This document shows positions 15,441 through 22,961 of a stretch of DNA of 30,044 bases, in pieces. Positions within the stretch are counted from its first letter, which is position 1. Every line of letters starts with the position of its first letter. The stretch is from positions 1-30,044 of the forward strand of contig CAZJKO010000009.1 in the NCBI GenBank assembly GCA_964546995.1. Direction: 5' to 3'. Source of the DNA: CAZJKO01 sp964546995. Its GTDB lineage: Bacteria; Bacillota_I; Bacilli_A; RF39; UBA660. The notes under the pieces were generated by a model. That model was not told the DNA's origin. It did not search any database and saw only the letters and a list, made by a program, of their open reading frames with translations. The translations under genes were made by a program, and so were the position numbers.

Positions 15441-16424
15441 GTGCAAAAAGCAATATTTCCAGTGAAAAACATGCGAATCACTCAAGGTTATGGGAAAGAT
15501 ACTTATTCACACGATGATAGCTATGCCATAGATCTTGGTTCTGTCGATGGAATCTTACTAAGGGCCTTTGCACCATTTGATGCTATTGTAAGAAAAATCT
15601 ATAAAGAAGATGCCAATGAAGTATGGATTGAATCGTTAGAACCTGTTCTATATGCAGATGGTACAGTCGATTATATGACGATGCTTTTTATGCATGATAA
15701 TGATGTAAGCGATCTCTATGTAGGAAAAATAATAAATCAGTACGAAGAGTTCTATCAAGAGGGGACCAAAGGACAAGTGACTGGCTCTCATATTCACATC
15801 GAGTGTGGAAAAGGAAGATTTGATGGAAGTGGTTGGCATCAAAATAAAACCGGATACTGGAGCATCAATAATGCAATACCACCAGAACGAGCTCTTTTTA
15901 TTACGAGTGATACGAACGTTGTAAATGGCGGAGGATTCAATTGGATAATGGCAACGAATGTAACCCGTAAATACAAAGTTGGCGAACAATACTATTTAAA
16001 TGGATACATTTATCTAGATTCGTTTGGAAATAGTCCAGGTGGAAGTTTTATCAATGAATATGTAACCATAACGGATGTCAGCTTTAACGAAAAAGCAACG
16101 AAACCTTATCTATTAAATAATGGTAATCTAGGATGGGTAGGAGAAGATCAACTAACTAGTGAACCCATTAAAACAGAAACGGAAGTAGACAAACTACAAA
16201 AACAAATCGTCGCACTACAAGATACCATTACATTAAAAGAGAAACAAATCGAAGATTTAAAACAACAATTAAAAGAACAAGAAGAAACGAACGATCTAAA
16301 AACATTTACCTGTACAAAAAGTGGTTCCTACTATATTAAGTTATTAAATAGAGAAGTATTATATTATCGCATCCAAAAAGAGCAAGAAGAATCAAGCTCG
16401 ATAGAAAAGAAAAACGACTTGTAA
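15441..16424 (+). CDS. M23 peptidase / SH3-like cell-wall lysin with coiled-coil tail
   Basis: A 327-residue protein resembling phage endolysins. M23 domain about 1-155: RITQGYGKD, zinc-type His24 and Asp31 (H-x6-D), His85, and H117-x-H119 (GSHIHIECG). Next an SH3-like wall-binding segment (about 172-236; KYKVGEQYYLNGYIY ... YLLNNGNLGWV), a coiled coil (248-284) and a small C-terminal strand-rich piece (about 288-312). No signal peptide or transmembrane segment, so export would need a holin, lysis or a non-classical route. Start is GTG 15441; the ATG two bases earlier is in a frame that stops after eight codons. No other phage genes are adjacent; lies behind spoIVFB. Either a domesticated phage lysin or a mother-cell lysis enzyme. 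The last codons form the terminator stem. Confidence 0.8.
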   Translation: MQKAIFPVKNMRITQGYGKDTYSHDDSYAIDLGSVDGILLRAFAPFDAIVRKIYKEDANEVWIESLEPVLYADGTVDYMTMLFMHDNDVSDLYVGKIINQYEEFYQEGTKGQVTGSHIHIECGKGRFDGSGWHQNKTGYWSINNAIPPERALFITSDTNVVNGGGFNWIMATNVTRKYKVGEQYYLNGYIYLDSFGNSPGGSFINEYVTITDVSFNEKATKPYLLNNGNLGWVGEDQLTSEPIKTETEVDKLQKQIVALQDTITLKEKQIEDLKQQLKEQEETNDLKTFTCTKSGSYYIKLLNREVLYYRIQKEQEESSSIEKKNDL

Positions 16425-16434
16425 AAGTCGTTTT
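16411..16434. terminator. Bidirectional intrinsic terminator
   Basis: AAAACGACTT (16411-16420) and AAGTCGTTTT (16425-16434) form a perfect 10-bp stem with a GTAA loop; the lysin stop codon TAA is inside the loop. On the minus strand the 3' arm continues into TTTTCTTTTC, so it may also end the tRNA-Ala transcript. A second hairpin, AACTCG/CGAGTT, lies at 16440-16456. Confidence 0.8.
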
Positions 16435-16467
16435 ATTGTAACTCGCTTTACGAGTTTATAATCAATT

Positions 16468-16543
16468 TGGTGGAGAATAGGAGGATCGAACTCCTGACCT
16501 CCACGGTGCAAACGTGGCGCTCTCCCAGCTGAGCTAATTCCCC
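16468..16543 (-). tRNA. tRNA-Ala (UGC)
   Basis: On the minus strand the acceptor GGGGAAT pairs with ATTCTCC, including the G3-U70 pair that is the alanine identity element. The anticodon stem CCACG/CGTGG holds the loop TTTGCAC (anticodon TGC). An encoded ACCA ends the gene at 16468. A consensus promoter lies upstream (16577-16606). Confidence 0.96.
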
Positions 16544-16576
16544 AAACAACAATACCAATTCATCACTGGTATTAGA

Positions 16577-16606
16577 ATTATATCACGGTTATTTAAAAAA
16601 AGTCAA
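16577..16606 (-). promoter_or_regulatory. Promoter of tRNA-Ala
   Basis: On the minus strand TTGACT (16606-16601) and TATAAT (16582-16577) are 18 bp apart. The leader contains an inverted repeat AATACCA/TGGTATT (16551-16573) before the tRNA. The promoter overlaps the 3' end of the DUF6512-like gene, so read-through from that gene is also possible. Confidence 0.75.
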
Positions 16607-17162
16607 CACTATTTTCATAAAATAATGAATCTATGGAAATCGAAGAAAAACCATATTTTTCCTGAATAGGATCGTAAAAGAAATCTGCTTTGATGGGACG
16701 AAAGGTAAAATATCCAAAGAAAAAGTAAAAGATAGGAATGAGGATAGCACAGATCAAGTTGAAAAGGTTAAGACGTTTTCCCTCAAGGACAAACCGAAAT
16801 AAATACTGTCCCAAAAGAATAGAAAGAAACAAAATGGCAATCGTGACCAAAAAATGTTCCCCAAAACGATAGTAGACAGGTAAATAAATAACCAAAAGAA
16901 GAAAGATACTACTGATACTAGTAAGCATAATAGATAGAAAAAAATTGTGTAGAGAAATCTTTTGAATCCGAAGAAGAAGGTACTCGATAATTGCCCAAAT
17001 CATACACGCAGTAAATAACATTTTAATATGTTCAAAAATACTTTCATTGACGGGAAAAAAGATCGCAAGAATGGGACTAGGAAATACCTCGTAGACAAAA
17101 TGACATAAAAAACAGAGGATAAAAATGCCAAGTGTCGAAATGAACCATAATTTTTTCATCAT
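16593..17162 (-). CDS. DUF6512-like integral membrane protein
   Basis: A 189-residue protein with about five or six hydrophobic helices. The N-terminal part carries HFVYEVFPSPILAIFFPVNESIFEHIKMLF (about 22-51), where the PVNES-x-x-EH-K pattern is typical of a family of Firmicutes membrane proteins without known function (DUF6512 by my recollection). Conserved Asn, Glu and His in that loop might be functional. Start at 17162 follows GGGTGA; a GTG at 17171 overlaps that site. Divergent from uvsE with a mirrored leader sequence. Confidence 0.65.
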   Translation of the reverse strand: MMKKLWFISTLGIFILCFLCHFVYEVFPSPILAIFFPVNESIFEHIKMLFTACMIWAIIEYLLLRIQKISLHNFFLSIMLTSISSIFLLLVIYLPVYYRFGEHFLVTIAILFLSILLGQYLFRFVLEGKRLNLFNLICAILIPIFYFFFGYFTFRPIKADFFYDPIQEKYGFSSISIDSLFYENSVDFF

Positions 17163-17173
17163 AATTTTCACCC

Positions 17174-17244
17174 TTATTAGGATGACCCAATTTCAAGCGT
17201 TTATACAGTAGGTATCTTTCCCAAAAAAATGATCATCCTAATAA
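17174..17244. repeat. 12-bp inverted repeat between divergent DUF6512-like gene and uvsE
   Basis: TTATTAGGATGA (17174-17185) and TCATCCTAATAA (17233-17244) are exact inverted copies, 47 bp apart. Each abuts the ribosome site of its own gene, so the two leaders are near mirror images. A shared operator or a duplicated leader are both possible. Confidence 0.7.
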
Positions 17245-17257
17245 AAAGGTGATAAAA

Positions 17258-18238
17258 GTGAAAATAAGACTTGGATATGTAGCACTTCCTTTAACTTGCA
17301 AGGAACTCAATTATTCTACGGCTACCTATACCCAATTTAAAAAGCTAGACATAATAGAAAAGCTGGATCGTATCGATAAAGTCATCATGACGAATTTAGA
17401 AAAATTACAGAAAATCCTATTGTATAATCATAGTAACCACATTCACTTTTATCGTACGACATCGCACCTTGTTCCATTCTTATCCTTAGATAAAATCTCC
17501 TTTGATTATTTGAACCCATATAAAGAAGAATACCAAAAAATCGGAAGACAATTAAAAGAATGGAACATGAGAATGGATATTCATCCCGATCAATTCATGG
17601 TATTAAATAGTATCCAAAAAGAAGTACTAGAAAACACCATTCGCTATTTAACAAGACAAGCCCAAATAGTAAAAGCAATGAAGATCGAAACTCCAATTAT
17701 GATCCTCCATGTGGGAAGTAGTATCCCCTCAAAAGAAGAGGCGATGAAACGATTTATAGACCAATTTAATTTACTACCAAAAGACGTCCAAGCGATGATT
17801 GCTTTAGAAAACGATGATAAAATCTATCAAGTGGAAGATGTATTGTGGCTTTGTGAAAAGTTAAACATCCCAATGGTACTTGATTATCATCACTTTTTAT
17901 GCAATAATAAGGGAGTCAAAATAGAGCTGTTTTTAAAACGAATCTTTAACACGTGGGAAAAAACAAAACAAATTCCAAAAGTCCATTTTTCAAGCCCTAA
18001 AAGTAAACGAAAAAAAGAGCGAAGAAGTCATCATGATTATATTGATTTCAAAGAATTTTACGACTTTTTAAACGTATTAAAAAAAGAAAATCGCGATGTC
18101 GATATAATGATTGAGGCAAAGAAAAAAGATTTGGCTTTATTTAAACTGCTTCGCGAAATCAAATACAAAACAGATTATTTATTTTTAGATGAAACCACCA
18201 TACAAATAGAAGGAGGGGACAAGCATGAACGATCATGA
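17258..18238 (+). CDS. uvsE: UV DNA damage endonuclease (UvsE/UVDE)
   Basis: A 326-residue TIM-barrel enzyme that nicks DNA 5' to UV photoproducts. It shares characteristic segments with Bacillus UvsE: RLGYVALPL at the N terminus, DIHPDQFMVL (His/Asp ligands, about 105-114), ILHVGS, ALENDDK (about 183-189), VLDYHHF (about 207-213), KVHFSSPKS (about 242-250), SHHDYID and IMIEAKKKD (about 283-291), which supply the metal site. Start is GTG 17258, set by AAGGTGATA; an earlier GTG lies inside that site. Its 3' end overlaps dnaG by 14 bp, so it is the first gene of the dnaG-rpoD-trmK transcript. In Bacillus it is important for spore UV resistance. Confidence 0.93.
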   Translation: MKIRLGYVALPLTCKELNYSTATYTQFKKLDIIEKLDRIDKVIMTNLEKLQKILLYNHSNHIHFYRTTSHLVPFLSLDKISFDYLNPYKEEYQKIGRQLKEWNMRMDIHPDQFMVLNSIQKEVLENTIRYLTRQAQIVKAMKIETPIMILHVGSSIPSKEEAMKRFIDQFNLLPKDVQAMIALENDDKIYQVEDVLWLCEKLNIPMVLDYHHFLCNNKGVKIELFLKRIFNTWEKTKQIPKVHFSSPKSKRKKERRSHHDYIDFKEFYDFLNVLKKENRDVDIMIEAKKKDLALFKLLREIKYKTDYLFLDETTIQIEGGDKHERS

Positions 18239-19958
18239 TATCATTAAAGAAGTACGAAGTAAAAACGATATTGTCGATTTTATTGGCGAATACATTCCTC
18301 TCGTTCAAAAAGGCAAAAACTATTTTTGCGTATGTCCCTTTCATGACGATACCAATCCGTCGATGAGCATTTCACGTGAAAAGCAAATTTACACCTGTTT
18401 TTCATGTGGTGCCTCAGGAAATATTTTTAACTTTCTAATGGATTATGAACATGTATCGTTTAAAGAAGCTTTATCGATATTGGCAAAAAGGGCAGGTATT
18501 GCCCTACAACAAGGGATATATCACGAAAAGAAAAATCCCCACGAAGATTTATATGAAATCTATAGACTAAGTAGCAAATATTATCAAAATAACATAAATA
18601 CCAATTTTGGTCGTGCCGCTAAAGCATATTTATGGAGTAGGAATTTAAACGAAGAAACCATCAAAGAATTCGAAATCGGCTTATCGTTGAAAGAAAAAGA
18701 TCCATTGACGAAAATGTTGACTAAAAAAGGGTATTCCCTTTCCTTATTAAACCAAATCGGTCTATCGAGTAAAGAACAAGATGCTTTTGTGGATCGCATT
18801 ATGTTTCCTCTATATGATACAAGTGGAAAAGTAGTAGGATTTAGCGGTAGAATTTATGAAAAAAAAGAAGTGAACAAGTACTTAAACACCAAAGAAACGC
18901 CCATTTTTAAAAAAGGGGAAACACTTTATCACTATCATATTGCCAAAGAGTTTGTACGAAAAGAAAAATACGTGATTATCATGGAAGGATTCATGGATGT
19001 CATCAGAGCTAGTACGATAGGAATAAAAAATACGGTAGCATTAATGGGAACAGCATTGACGAACGAACAAGCAAAACTGTTGAAACGATTATCACCAAAC
19101 ATCGTACTGTGTTTCGATGGAGATGGGGCGGGAAGAAAAGCGACCCTTGCTGTCGGAAATCATTTGGAAGAAATCGGAATCCATCCTTTGGTAGTTGCTT
19201 TAGAAGATGGATATGATCCCGATGAATACATCTTAAAATATGGAAAAGATCGCTTTAAAGGATTAGTAGAACATGCCCTTCATTTTAGTGATTACAAAAT
19301 AAAAGGATTAAAAGAAGGAATCAATTTTAAAAGTGAAGAAGAAGTATCGTCTTACGTACATGGCGTTTTAGAAGAAATAGCTAAGTTGGAAGATGAAATT
19401 CGTATCGAAATTATTCTAAAAAACCTTGCAAAAGAATGCAATATCGGTTATAATACCCTAGAAAAAAGACTTCGACAACTAAAAGAAAACAGAAGCAAAA
19501 AAGACATACAAACTTTGGTCCCAACGAAGCCTAACAAGAGGAAGAAACTGGATAAATTTGAAAAAGCCTATCATGCTATTTTGTATTATATGATGATAGA
19601 CGACAAAGTACTTTATCGATACGAAAAAGAAGGAATCTTTTTTAAAGAAGAAAACTGTCGTTATTTAGCAAGTGAAATCGCATACTACTATAAAAAGTAT
19701 GGTTCTTTAAACATTGCCGATTTTTATACGTATTTAAACGATAGAGAAAATCTAAAACAACTGTTAACTGACATTTTGAACGAAGCGTATCCAGATAAAG
19801 TAAATCAGGACACGATCTACGATTATTTTAAAGTGGTCCAAGAATACAATCGAAGCCAAGAAATAGGACGGCTTAAAAATTTAATGGAAAAAGAAGTGGA
19901 TCCGATAGAACAAGCGAAAATCGCAGATCAAATTCGCACATTAAGAATAGGGAGTTGA
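18225..19958 (+). CDS. dnaG: DNA primase
   Basis: Makes RNA primers at the replication fork. 577 residues. N-terminal CHC2 zinc ribbon with Cys37, His40, Cys58 and Cys61; RNA polymerase core with TOPRIM motifs MEGFMDV (Glu254) and FDGDGAG (Asp298, Asp300); C-terminal helicase-binding domain about 440-577. Strong AGGAGGGG site before the ATG. It overlaps uvsE and its stop lies 5 bp before the rpoD start, the classical macromolecular synthesis operon order without rpsU. Length slightly below Bacillus DnaG (603). Confidence 0.97.
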   Translation: MNDHDIIKEVRSKNDIVDFIGEYIPLVQKGKNYFCVCPFHDDTNPSMSISREKQIYTCFSCGASGNIFNFLMDYEHVSFKEALSILAKRAGIALQQGIYHEKKNPHEDLYEIYRLSSKYYQNNINTNFGRAAKAYLWSRNLNEETIKEFEIGLSLKEKDPLTKMLTKKGYSLSLLNQIGLSSKEQDAFVDRIMFPLYDTSGKVVGFSGRIYEKKEVNKYLNTKETPIFKKGETLYHYHIAKEFVRKEKYVIIMEGFMDVIRASTIGIKNTVALMGTALTNEQAKLLKRLSPNIVLCFDGDGAGRKATLAVGNHLEEIGIHPLVVALEDGYDPDEYILKYGKDRFKGLVEHALHFSDYKIKGLKEGINFKSEEEVSSYVHGVLEEIAKLEDEIRIEIILKNLAKECNIGYNTLEKRLRQLKENRSKKDIQTLVPTKPNKRKKLDKFEKAYHAILYYMMIDDKVLYRYEKEGIFFKEENCRYLASEIAYYYKKYGSLNIADFYTYLNDRENLKQLLTDILNEAYPDKVNQDTIYDYFKVVQEYNRSQEIGRLKNLMEKEVDPIEQAKIADQIRTLRIGS

Positions 19959-19963
19959 AAAAC

Positions 19964-21052
19964 ATGGTCGAAGAAATTAAAAGCATGGATGAACGAAAAG
20001 AAAAATTAATTGCTTTGGGTGAAAAGCAAGGTTTTATCACATATGAACAATTAGCAGAAGAACTAAAAGGGTTAGATATCGATAGTGATACCCTAGATGA
20101 TTTATACAATAGTTTGATGGAACATCACATTGAAATCGTATCAGAAGATGGCGGTATGGATGAAGATGATGGGGATACAGAATCGTTAAAAGTGGAAGAT
20201 TTAACGCTTTCTAAAGACATTAAAATCAACGATCCCGTTCGTATGTATTTAAAAGAAATTGGTCGAATCAACCTCCTTACTTCCGATGAAGAATTCGAGT
20301 ATGCCAAACGAGCAGAGCAAGGGGATGAATTTGCCAAAAAGATGTTGGCCGAATCGAACTTGCGTTTAGTAGTATCCATTGCCAAACGATATGTAGGACG
20401 TGGCATGTTATTTTTGGATTTAATTCAAGAAGGAAATATCGGGTTAATGAAAGCAGTAGACAAATTCGATCCCACCAAAGGATATAAATTTTCAACCTAC
20501 GCAACATGGTGGATCCGTCAAGCGATTACAAGAGCGATTGCCGATCAAGCAAGAACCATTCGTGTTCCTGTACACATGGTAGAAACAATCAATAAATTGG
20601 CTCGAGTCCAACGTCAATTGACACAGGAATTAAACAGAGAACCAACCGATGAAGAGATTGCTAAAAAATTGAATATTTCAGTAGAAAAAGTAAGAGAAGT
20701 ATATAAGATTAGTCAAGATCCAGTTTCATTAGAAACGCCAATTGGAGAAGAGGATGACAGTCATTTGGGCGATTTTATTCGCGATGAGAGAACGATGTCT
20801 CCTGAAGAATATGCAACAGTAGAAATGTTAAAAGAAGAATTGTCAGGAGTACTATTGACGTTAACAGATCGGGAAGAAAGAGTATTGAGACTTCGTTTTG
20901 GTCTCGATGATGGTCAGTGTCGAACATTAGAAGAAGTAGGCCAAATCTTTGGCGTAACAAGAGAACGAATTCGTCAAATTGAAGCCAAAGCTCTCCGTAA
21001 ATTGAGACATCCTTCAAGATCGAGAAAATTAAAGGATTTCTTGACCGATTAA
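19964..21052 (+). CDS. rpoD: RNA polymerase primary sigma factor (sigma-70/SigA)
   Basis: A 362-residue group 1 sigma factor. Region 1.1 about 1-60 (short, acidic end DGGMDEDDGD), region 1.2 DPVRMYLKEIG, region 2 with NLRLVVSIAKRYVGRG and the -10 recognition YKFSTYATWWIRQAI, region 3 LARVQRQLTQELNREPT, region 4 with VTRERIRQIEAKALRKLRHP for -35 recognition. Start ATG 19964 follows GGGAGTT; the TTG at 19955 is inside that site. The promoter-like sites in this window (TTGNNN/TATAAT) fit this factor. Downstream trmK starts 1 bp after the stop codon. Confidence 0.97.
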   Translation: MVEEIKSMDERKEKLIALGEKQGFITYEQLAEELKGLDIDSDTLDDLYNSLMEHHIEIVSEDGGMDEDDGDTESLKVEDLTLSKDIKINDPVRMYLKEIGRINLLTSDEEFEYAKRAEQGDEFAKKMLAESNLRLVVSIAKRYVGRGMLFLDLIQEGNIGLMKAVDKFDPTKGYKFSTYATWWIRQAITRAIADQARTIRVPVHMVETINKLARVQRQLTQELNREPTDEEIAKKLNISVEKVREVYKISQDPVSLETPIGEEDDSHLGDFIRDERTMSPEEYATVEMLKEELSGVLLTLTDREERVLRLRFGLDDGQCRTLEEVGQIFGVTRERIRQIEAKALRKLRHPSRSRKLKDFLTD

Positions 21053-21053
21053 T

Positions 21054-21722
21054 ATGAAAATTAGCAAACGATTAAAAGCCATTGCCACACTTATCCCTGA
21101 TCAGGTCAAACTGCTCGATGTAGGCTGTGATCATGCACTTTTAGATATTTACGTTGTCAAGCAAAAGAAAAACGTCTTGGCAGTAGCATCGGATATCCAC
21201 GAAGGACCACTGGAAAGTGCCAAACAAAATATTCGCTCCTATGGTTTAGAGGATAAAATTGAAACAAGATTAGGAAACGGATTAGAAGTGATGGACGATA
21301 CGATTGACACCATTGTAATATCGGGAATGGGTGGCAAAAACATGTTAGGTATCTTTAAATATAGTATGGATAAATTAAAAAACATCGATCGAATCATTTT
21401 ATCTCCCAATAATGATATGGTCATTATTCGTACCTTTCTTTTAAAAAACGGATACAGGTTAGAAGAAGAACAAATGATGGAAGAAAAAGAGATTATTTAT
21501 CCCATCTTAGTCTTTCGTAAAGGAAAAAAGCATTATCGCAAGATAGAATACTTCTTTGGACCAATCTTTCTAAAGAAAAAAGATCCAGTATTTATAAAAT
21601 ATTATCAAAAAGAATTAACTCAAAAGGAAGTCCTTCTAAAATTGTTACCCAAACAATATCTAAAAAAACGTATACAATTGCAAAGAGAAATTCGTAAAAT
21701 AAAAAAAATGGTCTCATCTTAG
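21054..21722 (+). CDS. trmK: tRNA (adenine-22-N1)-methyltransferase
   Basis: A 222-residue Rossmann-fold SAM-dependent methyltransferase making m1A22 in tRNA. SAM site LLDVGCDHALLDIY (about 19-32), substrate/catalytic region VISGMGGKNM (about 89-98) and ILSPNND (about 115-121). The C-terminal half is a helical domain typical of TrmK. ATG is one base after the rpoD stop, so coupled. In B. subtilis trmK (yqfN) also follows sigA closely. Its stop codon lies within the terminator stem. Confidence 0.93.
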   Translation: MKISKRLKAIATLIPDQVKLLDVGCDHALLDIYVVKQKKNVLAVASDIHEGPLESAKQNIRSYGLEDKIETRLGNGLEVMDDTIDTIVISGMGGKNMLGIFKYSMDKLKNIDRIILSPNNDMVIIRTFLLKNGYRLEEEQMMEEKEIIYPILVFRKGKKHYRKIEYFFGPIFLKKKDPVFIKYYQKELTQKEVLLKLLPKQYLKKRIQLQREIRKIKKMVSS

Positions 21723-21732
21723 GACCTTTTTT
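21702..21732 (+). terminator. Intrinsic terminator after trmK
   Basis: AAAAAA-T-GGTC (21703-21713) pairs with GACC-TTTTTT (21723-21732) with one bulged T. The trmK stop codon is within it. Stem GC content is low, so strength is uncertain. Confidence 0.55.
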
Positions 21733-21733
21733 G

Positions 21734-21762
21734 TTTACAAGAATTTCTTTTTATGTTATGAT
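21734..21762 (+). promoter_or_regulatory. Promoter of the first TasA-like gene
   Basis: TTTACA (21734-21739) and TATGAT (21757-21762) are 17 bp apart, with TGT before the -10 (extended). Predicted start near 21769. It lies immediately after the trmK terminator, so the secreted protein has its own transcript. Confidence 0.7.
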
Positions 21763-21789
21763 GATAATGACAATAGGAAGGAGAATAAA

Positions 21790-22368
21790 ATGAAAACAGA
21801 ATTACAAAAGAAAGCATACTGGTCAGGACTTGCCATTATTATGGTAACCATACTAGTATTAGGAGTAAGTTACGCTTGGTTATCCCTAACGTTAAACGGA
21901 ACTAAAAACAATGTCATTAAAGCAGGTACATTAGCATTGACATTAGATGATGGAACATCAGTTGGAATTAGTCAACTAGCAGCACTTCCCATCAGTGATG
22001 ACAAAGGGTTAGAATTGACGCCTTATACCTTCTCGCTAGAAAATACGGGAGATATCGATAGTGTATATACGATTTATATCGATGATCAAGCTGCGGAAGA
22101 AGGGGAAACTGCAATGCCTGATACGATGGTAAAATTAAACATTGCGAAAAACAATACTTCGTTAAAAACATCACTACTAAGTGGTATAGGAGCACATCCA
22201 AATCGCGTCTTAGATAGTGGAACAATTAAACCAGGCGAAAAGTTTACTTATAATTTAAGACTATGGATCGATAGTGCCGCAGGAGAAGAAGTCATGGGAA
22301 CGACGTACCGTGGTATGATCCGTGTAGAAGCAACACAAGTCATTCAAAGATTACCTGAACAGCCATAA
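21790..22368 (+). CDS. TasA/camelysin-like secreted protein 1
   Basis: A 192-residue protein with an N-terminal signal/anchor (about 10-30, WSGLAIIMVTILVLGVSYAW). After it comes the pattern SYAWLSLTLNGTKNNVIKAGTLALTL, which corresponds to the SipW-type signal and mature start of TasA and camelysin (typically WAYFSDTE...NTFxAGTLDL). A beta-rich domain follows with PISDDKGLELTPYTFSLENTGDID and LWIDSAAGEEVMGTTYRGMIRVEA. TasA proteins form biofilm fibres; camelysin is a surface protein of the same fold. Strong GGAAGGAG site and own promoter and terminator. It is paralogous to the gene at 26639 (see findings). No sipW-type peptidase is seen in the window. Function as fibre subunit is inferred. Confidence 0.72.
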   Translation: MKTELQKKAYWSGLAIIMVTILVLGVSYAWLSLTLNGTKNNVIKAGTLALTLDDGTSVGISQLAALPISDDKGLELTPYTFSLENTGDIDSVYTIYIDDQAAEEGETAMPDTMVKLNIAKNNTSLKTSLLSGIGAHPNRVLDSGTIKPGEKFTYNLRLWIDSAAGEEVMGTTYRGMIRVEATQVIQRLPEQP

Positions 22369-22395
22369 AAAAAGATGAAATTTCATCTTTTTTTT
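22367..22395. terminator. Bidirectional terminator between TasA-like gene 1 and yqfQ
   Basis: A nearly perfect palindrome: A7-GATGAAA followed directly by TTTCATC-T8. It serves the plus-strand gene ending at 22368 and the convergent minus-strand gene ending at 22403. Confidence 0.85.
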
Positions 22396-22402
22396 ATTCG
22401 TT

Positions 22403-22822
22403 TTATAAGAAAAATTGGGGACCTTCGTCCTTATGATTAGATAGAATTTGTTCTTTTTGTTCATTTCGAAAAGTGATAGACTCTGAAGAAGTAGTATCCG
22501 GTTTCGCATGACCTCGAGAAGAATCGTCATCTTTAACAGCATTCATAATATGAAACATCACCTTTGCATTGTTCCAAATTGGTTTAATTTGATAAAAAAT
22601 AGGAATCGCTTGATTGATGACTCCAAGCGTTTTTTGAGCGTTATTTAAAAGATTTCCCCAATCAAAATTTCTTTTAACACCTCTCATAAAATTCCCGTTA
22701 TTTCTTCCATGAAATAGACCTCTTTTTCCACCACCAAAAAATCCTCGTCCCATATTCACGGGATTGGCAAATGAGCCCGCATTCCAATTTCCATAAGGAG
22801 AAAAGTCATAATCTTGATACAT
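22403..22822 (-). CDS. yqfQ: YqfQ/VrrA-like protein
   Basis: A 139-residue protein. The N-terminal third is rich in Gly, Asn, Phe, Arg (GRGFFGGGKRGLFHGRNNGN, about 26-45) and leads to the family core WGNLLNNAQKTLGVINQAIPIF (about 55-76), matching the LLNNTQKVLK-type region of YqfQ/VrrA in Bacillus. The tail (about 100-139) is polar. In Bacillus yqfQ is a few genes from sigA and trmK, as here. The start at 22822 follows AGGTGG; the upstream GTG at 22831 is in that site. A sigma-K-like promoter lies upstream, implying expression in the late mother cell. Function unknown; spore association is inferred. Confidence 0.72.
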   Translation of the reverse strand: MYQDYDFSPYGNWNAGSFANPVNMGRGFFGGGKRGLFHGRNNGNFMRGVKRNFDWGNLLNNAQKTLGVINQAIPIFYQIKPIWNNAKVMFHIMNAVKDDDSSRGHAKPDTTSSESITFRNEQKEQILSNHKDEGPQFFL

Positions 22823-22842
22823 GTTATCCACCTCTTTATTAG

Positions 22843-22869
22843 TATCATATGTCTAGATAGAAAAAAAGT
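22843..22869 (-). promoter_or_regulatory. Candidate sigma-K-type promoter of yqfQ
   Basis: On the minus strand AC (22869-22868) is 16 bp from CATATGATA (22851-22843). This matches the Bacillus sigma-K pattern AC-N16/17-CATAnnnTA exactly. The predicted start is near 22836, 14 bp before the ATG. No TTGACA/TATAAT pair is apparent on this strand. Confidence 0.5.
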
Positions 22870-22902
22870 GTGTAAAACAGAAAAAAACAAAAAGAAAAAG
22901 GA

Positions 22903-22931
22903 TGTTCAAAAATAGTAGGGTATGATATAAT
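22903..22931 (+). promoter_or_regulatory. Promoter of the gspF-pilD pair
   Basis: TATAAT (22926-22931) has an extended -10 (TGA before it). The -35 TGTTCA (22903-22908) is 17 bp upstream and poorly conserved. The start GTG of gspF is 31 bp after the -10. Confidence 0.5.
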
Positions 22932-22961
22932 TAAACATAGAATAGGAAGAGGTGGAAGACC

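Noticed and set aside
15648..15989. 113-residue minus-strand frame within the lysin-like gene
   Set aside because: Antisense shadow of the M23/SH3 coding sequence; no promoter or ribosome site.
21790..21900. Type IV prepilin signal on the TasA-like proteins, as substrates of the nearby PilD
   Set aside because: No Gly-Phe/Met-x3-Glu cleavage motif before the hydrophobic stretch; the AGTL-type transition fits a SipW signal better.
22403..22542. Short minus-strand frame at the 3' end of the yqfQ-like gene in another register
   Set aside because: It overlaps the terminator and the yqfQ frame, which has a family match and a ribosome site.
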